Below are positions 43,694-54,299 of a DNA stretch of 64,000 bases, piece by piece (positions within the stretch are counted from its first letter, which is position 1; every line of letters begins with the position of its first letter). Origin of the DNA: Coremacera marginata (Eukaryota; Arthropoda; Insecta; Diptera; Sciomyzidae); contig OU612045.1 of NCBI GenBank assembly GCA_914767935.1, positions 45,134,080-45,198,079 of the forward strand, read 5' to 3'. The notes below the pieces were generated by a model. The model worked only from the letters and a program-made list of their open reading frames with translations. It did no database searches and was not told the DNA's origin. Made by a program: the position numbers and the translations under genes.

Positions 43694-44880
43694 GTTTTAT
43701 GAATTTCGAATTGTGTCTCACCTTGATAATGTACTAGAGAGAAGTGACGAGTCGTACGGAAATGAAAAAAAAAAATAAAAAGAAAAAAAAGTGAGAGTTG
43801 CCGAAATAATAACTTCCATGGAAACGAAGGTTTAAAAAAGAAATTTGAAGCCATTTCGAAAAGAAATCCAAATTTTAATATCATTTCAAAAATAAATAAT
43901 ATTTTAAATCTCAAAGATGGAGATTTGTCTGGACTTGAACCCGTCACAAATGAAAATATCATTATATATAAATTTGCTCCAATTACTTCTTGTGACTTTG
44001 GAAGAAGCTTTTCCGTTTACCAAATGGTTTTTGGAGAGAAACATCAAAACCTCTCAATTAATAATTAAGATTAAATTAGGGTTGTATATTGTAATACAAA
44101 TTATCATGAATAATTCTTGAACCTATAAGATATCGTATGTATTAAGTATCATTTGCTCTACTTTAATATCTGACAATAATTAATAAAATTTCAATATGTT
44201 TACTAGCCTCTGAATCACTTTTATACTATTTTTTATTTGTTTAACATAGAAAGTTTTTGCATATCTTGCATATGTTTTGCATATTTTGCATAGTTTGCAT
44301 ATATTTTGGCATATATTCTGCATATGCATTTTATGCAAGTATTCAAAAAAAAATTAAAATATGCATATCGTTTTCAACTCTATTTTCAATGAAACGAACT
44401 CTGGTGTCATCAGAATTTACCTAACTTGATCCTTCAAAAATATGCAATTATGCAAAATCCGAGGTCTATTGATAACTCATATTTGATATTTGATAACTTT
44501 TAAAGAAAAATTAAATAAAAAACGAAGTGCTTACCAGTTTTAAGAAAATTTGAGCTAAAAGGAAATGTAACTGGGATTGGGATTCTAGAATAGTAATACA
44601 ATTTGAATATTGTCTATCTCTTCAATTATTTTACTGAACGCAGTTTACTTTCTGTTATCGTTTTAAAATGACAGGCGTGGGCTGCAGTGCCGCCAAACTA
44701 AAATAAAATTATGTTCAGACGATACAACATGCTATCAGACCTTGAAGGACGAGTCTTGTGTTTGACCGTTGCATACAACCTCAATTTTAGCACAATTTGT
44801 GGGATTCATACATGAAAGTTACATTAAAACAAAAAAATATTTTTCAAAAGCAGATTGACTATGATATAAGACAAAAATTT

Positions 44881-45325
44881 TTTAAAAAAAAAAACAACCG
44901 ACTACAAAATCACTACAAAGTAAAAAATAAATTTAAAAATATTTTCCTTTTAATTTCTTGGTCATATTTGATAATTTATTTAAGCATATTATTATATATG
45001 AAATCTTATTATCTTAATTTTTTTTCTTATTTGTTTTATTATCATAAATATATTAATTTCTTGCTGAATACAAATGCTTTTAAGGTCGGCGCTAATATAA
45101 TCAGACTTTAAATCAGAAGCGCCAATTTCAAAGCTTTTTATTCATAAAGAATTTAATATTTTTATGATAGTAAAACAAAATAGAACAAAAATTCAAATAA
45201 TAAGTTTTCCAATGTTATAATATGCTTAAGTAAATTGTCAAATATGACCAAGGAATTGAAAGGCAAATTTTAAAAATATTTATTACTTTGTAGTGATTTT
45301 GTAGTCGGTTGTTTTTTTTTTTAAA
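44881..45325. repeat. 0.44-kb imperfect palindrome
   Basis: The left half starting 'aacaaccgactacaaaatcac' (44893) is mirrored by the right half ending 'gtgattttgtagtcggttgtt' (45313). Both halves share 'cttggtcatatttga' and 'tttaagcatatta', with moderate divergence. The ends resemble 'gaagtcggtt' at about 46518, so the following tandem array may belong to the same family. No coding sequence. Confidence 0.75.
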
Positions 45326-45479
45326 TTTTTATTTCTTCCTTTTCAGAGAATATGATAAATTTTCGAAAAAAGAGTATAAACAACATTAGTACAATTGCTC
45401 CGAAAAAATTTGTTCTATTAAATTCTGAAAGTTTGTTGGTTATTTCAAATATCTGCCTCTTAAATTTAAATTAGATGTA

Positions 45480-46540
45480 GCATGTTTTGAAATTATTATA
45501 CCCATTCTTGTAACGAGTTTTATAACCCTAGTGTCAATATTATTCGAGATATAGTGTTTTTCTAATATTTCCACGCCCCTTTGTTATATAAGCGCCCACT
45601 TTCTTGAGCATTATTTCCAATAATTGTGCCTACCGCTGTACTTTATTTCAGTACCCCAGCGTCAATATTAACTGCGATAGTGTTTATTTAGTATTGCCAC
45701 GCTCATTTATCCAATAACGCATGCTTTATTGACTATAATTTTTAATAACTCTGCCCACCCCTGTACTACAATAAATTCCAGTGCCCTAGTGTCAATATTA
45801 TTCAAGATACACTGTTTTTCTAATATTGCCACGCCCAGTAGTCGAAAGCCGCCCACTTTCTTCACAGTAATTTTTCAAATAGTGCCTACCCCTATACCAA
45901 ATTGCAGTACCATAGTATCAATATTATTCGAGATATACTCTTTTTCTAATATTGCCACGCCTATTTTTCAAATAACGCCCATTTTCTTGACGGAAATTTG
46001 TAATAATTGTGCATACCACTACACTAAATTTCAGTACCCTAGTGTCCATATTATTCGAGATACAGTGTTTTTATAATACGCCCACTTTCTTGGCCATAAT
46101 TTTTTTAATAGTATTGCCTACCCTTATACTAAATTGCAGTACCATAGTATCAATATTATTCGAGATATACTCTTTTTCTAATATTGCCACGCCCATTTGC
46201 CATATAACGCCAATTTTTTTGCCCGTAATTTGTATTAACTGTGTCTACCCCTACACTAAATTTCAGTACCCTAGTGTCCATATTATATGAGATACACTAG
46301 TATTTATTATTGCGAGATCTATTATTGCCACGCCCAGTTACCGAATACCGCCCACTTTGGGCACCTCCATGTTTATCATATCTCTCTGTTCCCCAAAAAT
46401 TATGGCAATCAGACATATGGTGTAGGAGTTATCGATGTACATACATACATTTAAAAGAAAAAAAAAAAAATAAAAAAAAAATAGAGAAACCGACGAACTT
46501 GAGAACCTCCTCCTTTTTGAAGTCGGTTAATAACGAAAAA
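45480..46540. repeat. 127-bp degenerate tandem array
   Basis: Units are anchored on 'attgccacgccc' at about 45568, 45694, 45825, 45950, 46183 and 46322, with one damaged unit between 45950 and 46183; the usual period is 125-131 bp. Each has 'gtaccctagtgtcaatattattcgagata', 'tttttctaatattgccacgccc', 'cccactttctt' and 'taataattgtgcctacccct'. The array ends in A-rich sequence and 'gaacctcctcctttttgaagtcggtt'. The structure is like the 152-bp array at 13.5 kb but unrelated in sequence. Confidence 0.8.
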
Positions 46541-46559
46541 CTAAGCAGTAATTAGGTTA

Positions 46560-46677
46560 ATTCATTTGAAAAGATTTTTTCACAATTTTTTTTTTTTGTT
46601 TTGATGACAATATATCGACCCTCTACGAGTGGCGCCCGGGGCATGTTTTCCCCCTTTAACCCCCCTCGCTATGTCAC
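46560..46677 (-). other. Solo DNA-transposon terminus
   Basis: Read on the minus strand, CAGTGACATAGCGAGGGGGG begins at 46677, followed by 'ttaaagggggaaaac' and 'gccccgggcgcc'. CAGTG...AGCGAGGGGGG is a frequent end type of hAT-like insect elements. The partner end was not found, so this is a fragment or a misjudged end. Confidence 0.4.
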
Positions 46678-49600
46678 TGTATACTAGGCATCTATCAAGA
46701 ACATTAGCTAAACAAAATTTGAGACAAATTGTTTGTTCGATATTTTTATTCATTGTTAAAATCCCAAAACACACTAGAGATGAACTGACCAAAATCGAGC
46801 ACTGTAAACAAACTAAATGACAAATCGCGCTCAAGCTTTATGTCAGGACAGAGGAGAGTTGTGCCAACTTAGCTAAAAAAAGAATTTTAACAAGCCATTT
46901 ACATTTATAAATGCTAATTTCCCAATACTTTTCTGACGAATGTAAGCATTTTTGCCCCGCTTTTGTTTTTTTCTTTAATATTTTTATATGAAAAAATTGT
47001 TACCAAACTAGAACTTAAAGGGTTTTAATATAAGAATATGCAGTATAAGATAAAATGCATAGCATATCGTCGCCGCTATGCCAGAAGATGCTATATCCAC
47101 TTTTGGTCATTTTGAGAAAATTGCAAAATACTATTGAAACGGCTAGCTAAAATTCAAACTATTTTGAAATGCAGTGGTACTTTCAAATTATATGTAAGTA
47201 GTTAATACTTGCCTATAATTATACCTAATTTGTCAGATGAAAACTTTACACCATCATTGGATTACTGTAAAAATTGGATATAGCACTTTTTGGCATATTA
47301 TTGGTTTATTAATGTTACACAAAACAATGGATATAGAACCCTGGTAATTCTCTAAAAACACACTTCTCAAATTTCAAAACAAGGAATGTTAACGAAAAAC
47401 AAATCTAGTAATATACTAATGAACAAAAGGTTGAAAAATTAATTATCCTCTGATTCGGAATTCGATTCAACGGTTTCATTTCCAATTGGCAATGAGCTGA
47501 AAGAAAGCATTTTTTAGCTTTGGTTTTTGCACTAAATACTAAAAGACATGTAAAAGACATGGAACTCCTGTGGAATAAGCTTTTGAGCACATAAACTTTG
47601 CAAGTCCCGTTTTTTGGCTTCTGTTATAGGCAGGAGATGTTCGTAAAGTAATGACCAACTAATACCTGGCCTTCCTCTGACTTTAGGCACTTCAACATTA
47701 ACAAACTAAAAATAAAAGTATCTTGTAAATAAACGCACTGATTTATAAGCAAATGAATTGCTTTCGTACTTTATATTCTTGTTCATCATGGTTGTATTTA
47801 ACACCAATTTGGCCAGGCATCGATTTGCAAAACATCAATGATTTTATATTCAACCAATTCAATTTTTCTTCGTCATTGAACACAATAACTTTTTTCATTG
47901 ATCTGGCACTGAACAATTTTAAATCAATGAAATCACAATGTGACATTCGTACCACATTATATGGATGCTAACGCCGAGCTTGACGAATAACGTTTGATCA
48001 ATCATTCATGGTAAATAGAGAACAGTTTTTGGCCGAATGTTCAATAGCGGAATGCATACTGTCGACGTCCACTTGAGTGTGGCCCACTTCTAGAAAATTT
48101 TGTTTGATGATTTCAATGGGAGATTCTTGTGCTAACTGAAGCAACATTGCAGCAACATAGCGATTGCGGTTCTGCCCACTACAATTATCAGACCACAAAA
48201 CAATTTTTCGGTACCCTTTTTGCATTTCTCCTTCAATGAATGTTTACACACAAGATCCGATTTCACTACTTCCTCTTTTGCCATCAACTTCAGACCAAAT
48301 GTAGCAAGTTCCATCACGAGTTGCTTCATTATAAACAGTGAAGTTGTATACACATAGTTTTCTATTGTAATAGAATGGGCTTGCTTCAGCCTGTGGTATC
48401 TGCAAAACTGATTGCAAATCCATGGTAGCAACTATCAACTCTTTATCCATTGCACAACTTTCGATGTCTGATCTCATTACAGCACGGCTTAATTCTTTTC
48501 GTTTAATGTGTGCTTCGAAATCAGATTTTTGTTCTTCTGATGGTTCAATGGCTGATTGGGCAAGGGTACACGTAGCACATAAATCTTTTTTGGGCTTCTG
48601 AAATGCCATGTTGTAATCCTGACCGAAAACTTCTTTGTACTTTTCATAACTGACTTTTGCAGAATCTGTTCCTGCTGCTTTTTCTTTGAAAAGATCAAAC
48701 ATTTTCGAAATACTTAAACCACTGCTTAAATACAATCTTTTTGATGATTCTCGGCAATAGTGTGACTCTATTGGTGGGAAAGATTCAATATAATTCTTGA
48801 TGGCAGCAATTACCTCTGGCTTCAATTTGTTGTGAGGTTCATGTTTTCCTCTTTGATCTTCGCCCAAAAATTCACCAGTGTTGGATCGATCTTTGTTTGC
48901 CAAAGCAATGGGCTTGTACGAAATTGCAAGGGTCGCACAGAAGAATTCGCGTCACACTTTTAAATTTTCATTGTTTTTTGGTTAAACGTATTCATAGGCC
49001 AAATTCTTTCGGAAATTTACTTGTTTTTCGGATCTTCTTCTTTTCACTGGAATGACTTTGGTAAATTTCAGGAGGAAGTTGCGTTTAGCTTTAAAGGTAT
49101 CTCTTTTTTTCCAATAATCATTGAATATTTCCAGACGATCTTCCTCTGTTAATAAACTGCACTTGTAATTCGTTGGTTCTTTGTGAGAGTGATTTATCAA
49201 AGGATTCATCAACTTCACCATTTTCATCTTTCCTTTTTCATCCAAATGCTTTTCACCCCGAGAACACGCCTTTTTTCTTAGATTCTTCTTCCATTCTTCA
49301 GGCTTCCGCTGCTTCCATCTTGAACGTTTTTTACTTGGACCGGGCACATCTACAAGGACAAGGACAGTTTAATTGACATAAAAGTAGATACAATATGGCG
49401 GTTCTGGGGCAGTGGCTCGGTGGCTCAAGCCGATGACGTCATGCCCGGCACTCAAGTATGAATGGATTTCTGCTTGTGCTGGTGGACGGACAGACAAAAA
49501 AACCGCAAGTTGTTTTTGCTTTAAGCGTTGATCATGTTCTTATCAGTGTTTGCATGTTTTTTCTTAACCCGCAAATACCTAATAGCAATGACTCAAATTC

Positions 49601-50189
49601 GGCTGGGTGACTTTAGCTGAAATGATATGACTTGCTATATGAAAATATATATATTAATATGGGTTGAAGCAATTTAGGTACGGAGAAGGTTGAAGGATTA
49701 AAGAAATGTTTATAAATTTATCATAAAGTCGGTAAGTATTAGGTCGGAGTCTTTGTTTTGAGCTTTTAAAAATTGGCAAGTTTGATGTATGTCTTTGCTT
49801 TAAACTTTTTAAAATTGACAAGTTTGGGGTATTTCTTTGCTTTAAGCGTTGGTCATTATTTTATACGCTACATTATCGGTAGTGGTAGTCAAGCGAGTTC
49901 GTATCAGTGTTTGCATGTTTTGTTTTTTTTTTTTCTTAACCCTCGCATTAGTTATAGCAATGACTCAAAAAATAAATATATATTTATAAGACTTCTAACG
50001 TAGACTGCGTGGTGGCATACTTATCAGAGTTCGCATGAGTAAACGAAATACATAGCAACCAGGAAGAATCAAGAAGTTTCTAGAAGCTTCGAGATGTAGA
50101 AAAAACTTCGAGAACATTTTAGAAGCTAACAACAACATCACCAAAAAAAATATTTTTTTTTTTAATCAAAGGTGTTAAGTCTCAAGCTT

Positions 50190-50300
50190 CATGGTGTGAG
50201 AGAGAGAGAGAGAGAGAGAGAGAAAGGGAGAGAGAGAGAAAGGGAGAGAGAGAGAAAGGGAGAGAGAGAATTTGATAGTAAGAGAGAGAAAGGGAAATAG
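50190..50300 (+). repeat. GA-rich microsatellite (mirrored at 52715-52825)
   Basis: Runs of GA with GGGA interruptions lie in the left arm of the palindrome, with the CT-rich inverted copy in the right arm. Confidence 0.9.
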
Positions 50301-50649
50301 CAAATAGCGCGATCCTATACAAAGAATACTTCAGAATCAACCTAACCTAAGCCAATGCCAAGAAGAGACAGGAAGTTTCTAGAAGCTTCGAGATGCAGAA
50401 ACGTCGAGAACATTTTAGAAGTCGACTTATGTTATTGTATGCCGATGACGTCACCCATACCCATCCCGGTACGGATTTTAATTTTATAGGTTAAAGTGAT
50501 AAGAGCAATTTTTGCGGTCAAGTGCAAGGGCAAAAAAAAGAAGATAAGAATTAAAAGTTGATATGTCAAAAACTAAGCTAAGCTAACCTAAGCTAATATA
50601 AGCTAAGGCTGCGTTCATAGTGAACGCCCATAATCGGCTGCTTTTTTAT

Positions 50650-50810
50650 AATGATTCTTGTTGTTGTTGTTCTTACTGTTGCTATTGTTGTTCTTACTGA
50701 TGTTGTTGTTGTTGTTGTTGTTCTTGTTCTTGTTGTTCTTACTGTTGTTGTTGTTATTGTTCTTACTCTTGTTGTTGTTGTGGTTGTTGTTGTTGATGAG
50801 GCTGTTTTAC
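50650..50810 (+). repeat. TTG-rich low-complexity stretch (mirrored at 52205-52365)
   Basis: Imperfect TTG/TTC triplet repeats give spurious Val/Thr-rich frames of 65-77 codons on both strands. The inverted copy lies in the other arm. Confidence 0.9.
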
Positions 50811-50881
50811 TAATAAAAATAGGCAATCTAAAGTTACTAAATAGCTAAACTTCTTTAATTACACTACATTTTGAGTCCAAT

Positions 50882-51180
50882 TTGGTCACATCTGTTGATA
50901 ACCAAGATAAGATATGGAAGCTACGTCCAATTACGGACCATCTCAAGTCAAATATGTTGAAGAACTATCACCCAACACAACATTTATCTTACGATGACAA
51001 TGGACGACACGGTTGCAAGCAGTTTTTTAAAGGTAAACCAATCGGCCAAACGGTTACATGTTAAATTTTGACATATATCAAGGCAAGAACCCACGTTGTA
51101 CCAATCCATATGATGAACGATTCGGAAAATGTGCAGCACCACTTATAACTATGATCGATGACTTTCAGATGATTTGAAAG
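50882..51180 (+). pseudogene. piggyBac transposase fragment in the left arm
   Basis: The frame reads 'DKIWKLRPITDHLKSNMLKNYHPTQHLSYDDNGRHGCKQFFKGKPIG', then after a frame change 'FDIYQGKNPRCTNPYDERFGKCAAPLITMIDDF'. These are adjacent blocks of a piggyBac DDE domain (the usual W.LRP..DHLN, LSYDE, GRHGCKQF.RGKPI and YQGKNP...FGKAAAPL..MID patterns). A few residues are deleted between LSYDD and GRHGCK. It is a different piggyBac lineage from the copy at 6-7.7 kb. No TTAA-bounded ends are evident, so it is a captured fragment. Confidence 0.85.
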
Positions 51181-51256
51181 GCCTTATTGAATATTTCATT
51201 CATATTGAATTATTGTTTGATTGATTATCGATATTGTGATTGATTGATTGATTGAT

Positions 51257-51479
51257 TATCGATCAGTTTAAGCAGGTAGCTGTAGAACAGCACAGATCAG
51301 TTTAAGCAGGTAGCTGTAGAACAGCACAGATCAGTTTAAGCAGGTAGCTGTAGAACAGCACAGATCAGTTTTAGCAGTTAGCTGTTGAACAGTACAGACC
51401 ATTTTAGCTGGTAGCTGTTGAACAGTACAGACCATTTTAGCTGGTAGCTGTAGAACAGTACAGACCAGTTTTAGCAGTT
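51257..51479 (+). repeat. 34-bp tandem array at the inner end of each arm
   Basis: Six to seven units of 33-34 bp ('gatcagtttaagcaggtagc', 'tgtagaacagcaca') become progressively different toward the palindrome centre ('gaccattttagctggtagctg', 'gaccagttttagcagttatctg'). The array continues inverted at 51536-51758. There are no unique spacers, so it is not a CRISPR array. Confidence 0.9.
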
Positions 51480-51834
51480 ATCTGCTAAACTGTTTTAGCA
51501 GTTATCTGCTAAACTGGTCTGTACTGATCAACAGCAACTGCTAAAACTGGTCTGTACTGTTCTACAGCTACCAGCTAAAATGGTCTGTACTGTTCAACAG
51601 CTACCAGCTAAAATGGTCTGTACTGTTCAACAGCTAACTGCTAAAACTGATCTGTGCTGTTCTACAGCTACCTGCTTAAACTGATCTGTGCTGTTCTACA
51701 GCTACCTGCTTAAACTGATCTGTGCTGTTCTACAGCTACCTGCTTAAACTGATCGATAATCAATCAATCAATCAATCACAATATCGATAATCAATCAAAC
51801 AATAATTCAATATGAATGAAATATTCAATAAGGC

Positions 51835-52133
51835 CTTTCAAATCATCTGAAAGTCATCGATCATAGTTATAAGTGGTGCTGCACATTTTCCGAATCGTTC
51901 ATCATATGGATTGGTACAACGTGGGTTCTTGCCTTGATATATGTCAAAATTTAACATGTAACCGTTTGGCCGATTGGTTTACCTTTAAAAAACTGCTTGC
52001 AACCGTGTCGTCCATTGTCATCGTAAGATAAATGTTGTGTTGGGTGATAGTTCTTCAACATATTTGACTTGAGATGGTCCGTAATTGGACGTAGCTTCCA
52101 TATCTTATCTTGGTTATCAACAGATGTGACCAA
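51835..52133 (-). pseudogene. piggyBac transposase fragment in the right arm
   Basis: This is the exact inverted counterpart of the fragment at 50882-51180, with the same deletion and frame change, showing that the fragment was in place before the arm was duplicated or homogenised. Confidence 0.85.
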
Positions 52134-53774
52134 ATTGGACTCAAAATGTAGTGTAATTAAAGAAGTTTAGCTATTTAGTAACTTTAGATTGCCTATTTTT
52201 ATTAGTAAAACAGCCTCATCAACAACAACAACCACAACAACAACAAGAGTAAGAACAATAACAACAACAACAGTAAGAACAACAAGAACAAGAACAACAA
52301 CAACAACAACAACATCAGTAAGAACAACAATAGCAACAGTAAGAACAACAACAACAAGAATCATTATAAAAAAGCAGCCGATTATGGGCGTTCACTATGA
52401 ACGCAGCCTTAGCTTATATTAGCTTAGGTTAGCTTAGCTTAGTTTTTGACATATCAACTTTTAATTCTTATCTTCTTTTTTTTGCCCTTGCACTTGACCG
52501 CAAAAATTGCTCTTATCACTTTAACCTATAAAATTAAAATCCGTACCGGGATGGGTATGGGTGACGTCATCGGCATACAATAACATAAGTCGACTTCTAA
52601 AATGTTCTCGACGTTTCTGCATCTCGAAGCTTCTAGAAACTTCCTGTCTCTTCTTGGCATTGGCTTAGGTTAGGTTGATTCTGAAGTATTCTTTGTATAG
52701 GATCGCGCTATTTGCTATTTCCCTTTCTCTCTCTTACTATCAAATTCTCTCTCTCCCTTTCTCTCTCTCTCCCTTTCTCTCTCTCTCCCTTTCTCTCTCT
52801 CTCTCTCTCTCTCTCTCACACCATGAAGCTTGAGACTTAACACCTTTGATTAAAAAAAAAAAAATTTTTTTTGGTGATGTTGTTGTTAGCTTCTAAAATG
52901 TTCTCGAAGTTTTTTCTACATCTCGAAGCTTCTAGAAACTTCTTGATTCTTCCTGGTTGCTATGTATTTCGTTTACTCATGCGAACTCTGATAAGTATGC
53001 CACCACGCAGTCTACGTTAGAAGTCTTATAAATATATATTTATTTTTTGAGTCATTGCTATAACTAATGCGAGGGTTAAGAAAAAAAAAAAACAAAACAT
53101 GCAAACACTGATACGAACTCGCTTGACTACCACTACCGATAATGTAGCGTATAAAATAATGACCAACGCTTAAAGCAAAGAAATACCCCAAACTTGTCAA
53201 TTTTAAAAAGTTTAAAGCAAAGACATACATCAAACTTGCCAATTTTTAAAAGCTCAAAACAAAGACTCCGACCTAATACTTACCGACTTTATGATAAATT
53301 TATAAACATTTCTTTAATCCTTCAACCTTCTCCGTACCTAAATTGCTTCAACCCATATTAATATATATATTTTCATATAGCAAGTCATATCATTTCAGCT
53401 AAAGTCACCCAGCCGAATTTGAGTCATTGCTATTAGGTATTTGCGGGTTAAGAAAAAACATGCAAACACTGATAAGAACATGATCAACGCTTAAAGCAAA
53501 AACAACTTGCGGTTTTTTTGTCTGTCCGTCCACCAGCACAAGCAGAAATCCATTCATACTTGAGTGCCGGGCATGACGTCATCGGCTTGAGCCACCGAGC
53601 CACTGCCCCAGAACCGCCATATTGTATCTACTCATAAACTACTGTTGATTTCAGAAAAGTTATACCTACCCTGATCACTTTCATTTTGCTGTGCTATGGC
53701 AGCTTCTTCTAACTCCATTTCTATTTATTCGTCACCTGTCAGATACAGAACAGAGATCTAAGCCGTCCATAATT

Positions 53775-53845
53775 ATCGGCGGCGGCGGCGGCTCGACCTA
53801 AAAATTAATCGGCGGCGGCTTAAAACCGACGTGCGCCGATTTAAT
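53775..53845. repeat. CGG-repeat patch
   Basis: Two short (CGG)n runs, 'atcggcggcggcggcggctcg' and 'atcggcggcggct', lie just upstream of exon 1 of the DUF7869-like gene, in its probable 5' leader. They stand out against the AT-rich surroundings. Confidence 0.7.
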
Positions 53846-54299
53846 TTTGTTTTTTAATTTTTCCAAATGAATTGTTATTACGAAACCAAAAACCAAAAAA
53901 AATAATTAATTTTGAGGAAAAACTTTAAACTATAATTTCTTAAAACAAAGAATTTTGAATAAGAATTGTTAAATAAACTAAATAAAAAAAAATTGAGTGC
54001 TTTTTTATCCGCTTTTATAGCCAGATTTTGCCCGTTTTACCCGGTTTTACAATGCTTATGGCGCTTTTCTTCTTCCAAAATTGGTATGGCAAAAAGTTCT
54101 ACACCCACATAGCACCTTTTGGCATACCAAGGAAGACAAAATGGATACAGAACTTTGCTTGTTATGCAAGGATGTAGGACTACAAAGGATGTAGGACTTT
54201 TTGGCAGAATACAGAATGGTTTGTCAAACATTAATATACTAATAACTCTAATATTGTGAATTTTGGATGAAGCACCTTTTGGCATAGCGGCGACGATAT

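Larger units (their letters stand above)
40962..44467. mobile_element. Putative DNA transposon with AGACCTCGG ends and ATATGCA-rich flanks
   Basis: The left end AGACCTCGGATTTTGCATA (40962) reappears inverted at the right (…TGCAAAATCCGAGGTCT, ending 44467), and the match extends to about 30 bp. Inside each end is a cluster of 'tatgcaaaatatatgc' motifs (about 41057-41175 and, inverted, 44255-44340), probably subterminal binding sites. Fragments of a possible transposase (42547-42759) and a smaller inserted element (43440-43692) lie inside. No target duplication could be identified, so exact ends are uncertain. Confidence 0.6.
49383..53632. mobile_element. 4,250-bp palindromic (foldback) element, Polinton-like ends
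   Basis: Arms 49383-51479 and 51536-53632 are each 2,097 bp and appear to be exact inverted copies wherever I compared them; the spacer is 56 bp and itself made of two 'ttttagcagttatctgctaaac' repeats. The outer ends are AGTAGATACAATATGG...CT, flanked by the 6-bp duplication CATAAA (49377-49382 and 53633-53638). A 6-bp duplication, 5'-AG ends and very long inverted repeats are traits of Polinton/Maverick elements; none of their genes is present, so a non-autonomous, arm-only derivative is an inference. It sits in the intron of the DUF7869-like gene. Arms contain a GA-rich run, a TTG-rich run, a piggyBac fragment and a 34-bp tandem array. Confidence 0.88.
47743..53718 (-). pseudogene. DUF7869-like protein (putative transposase), two exons, five in-frame stops
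   Basis: Exon 1 (53718-53670) encodes MELEEAAIAQQNESDQ and ends at donor GTAGGT; exon 2 starts at 49349 after 'ccttgtag', and the split codon G|AT restores the frame (D, then VPGPSKKRSRWKQRK). The original intron was about 64-70 bp before the palindrome entered it. Exon 2 keeps one frame for 1.6 kb to 47743: a basic N-terminal region, 'GKHEPHNK', 'SFPPIESHYCR', a CATC cysteine pair, 'ATMDLQ' (Asp about 48420), 'NFTVYN', 'SEVDGKRGSSEIGSCV', 'VLWSDNCSGQNRN', 'GHTQVDVDSMHSAIE'. The order and Asp-rich motifs fit the insect-expanded DUF7869 family and an RNase H-like fold. Stops at 48982, 48952, 48244, 47998 and 47968 interrupt it. A further C-terminal remnant ('LLPITEAKKRDLQSLC') lies at about 47700-47580, past a frame change. 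Confidence 0.7.
47068..54295 (-). mobile_element. DNA transposon carrying a DUF7869-like gene
   Basis: CGTCGCCGCTATGCCA at 47068 and its inverted copy ending at 54295 enclose a minus-strand gene. Reading inward, about 27 of 33 bases match. ATAT flanks both ends (47064-47067 and 54296-54299), a possible 4-bp duplication, although local AT-richness weakens it. The inner part of the end motif, roughly 'ATAGCACCTTTTGGCATA', recurs as separate copies near both ends (about 47276 and 54105, besides the termini), as expected for transposase-binding subterminal repeats. Without the 4.25-kb palindrome nested in its intron the element is about 2.97 kb. I know of no named superfamily with these ends. Confidence 0.7.

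Noticed and set aside
50593..50848. Thr- and Val-rich ORFs of 65-77 codons (and their mirror at 52167-52422)
   Set aside because: Translations of a TTG/CAA low-complexity stretch in all frames; duplicated only because the arms are inverted copies.
51257..51758. Possible CRISPR-like array of 34-bp units
   Set aside because: Units are contiguous with no unique spacers, in a eukaryotic palindrome; they are simple tandem repeats.
54037..54285. Minus-strand 82-codon ORF near the right end of the DUF7869 element
   Set aside because: It reads through the subterminal repeats (KPFCILPK, LPWYAKRC), so it is terminal transposon sequence rather than a gene.
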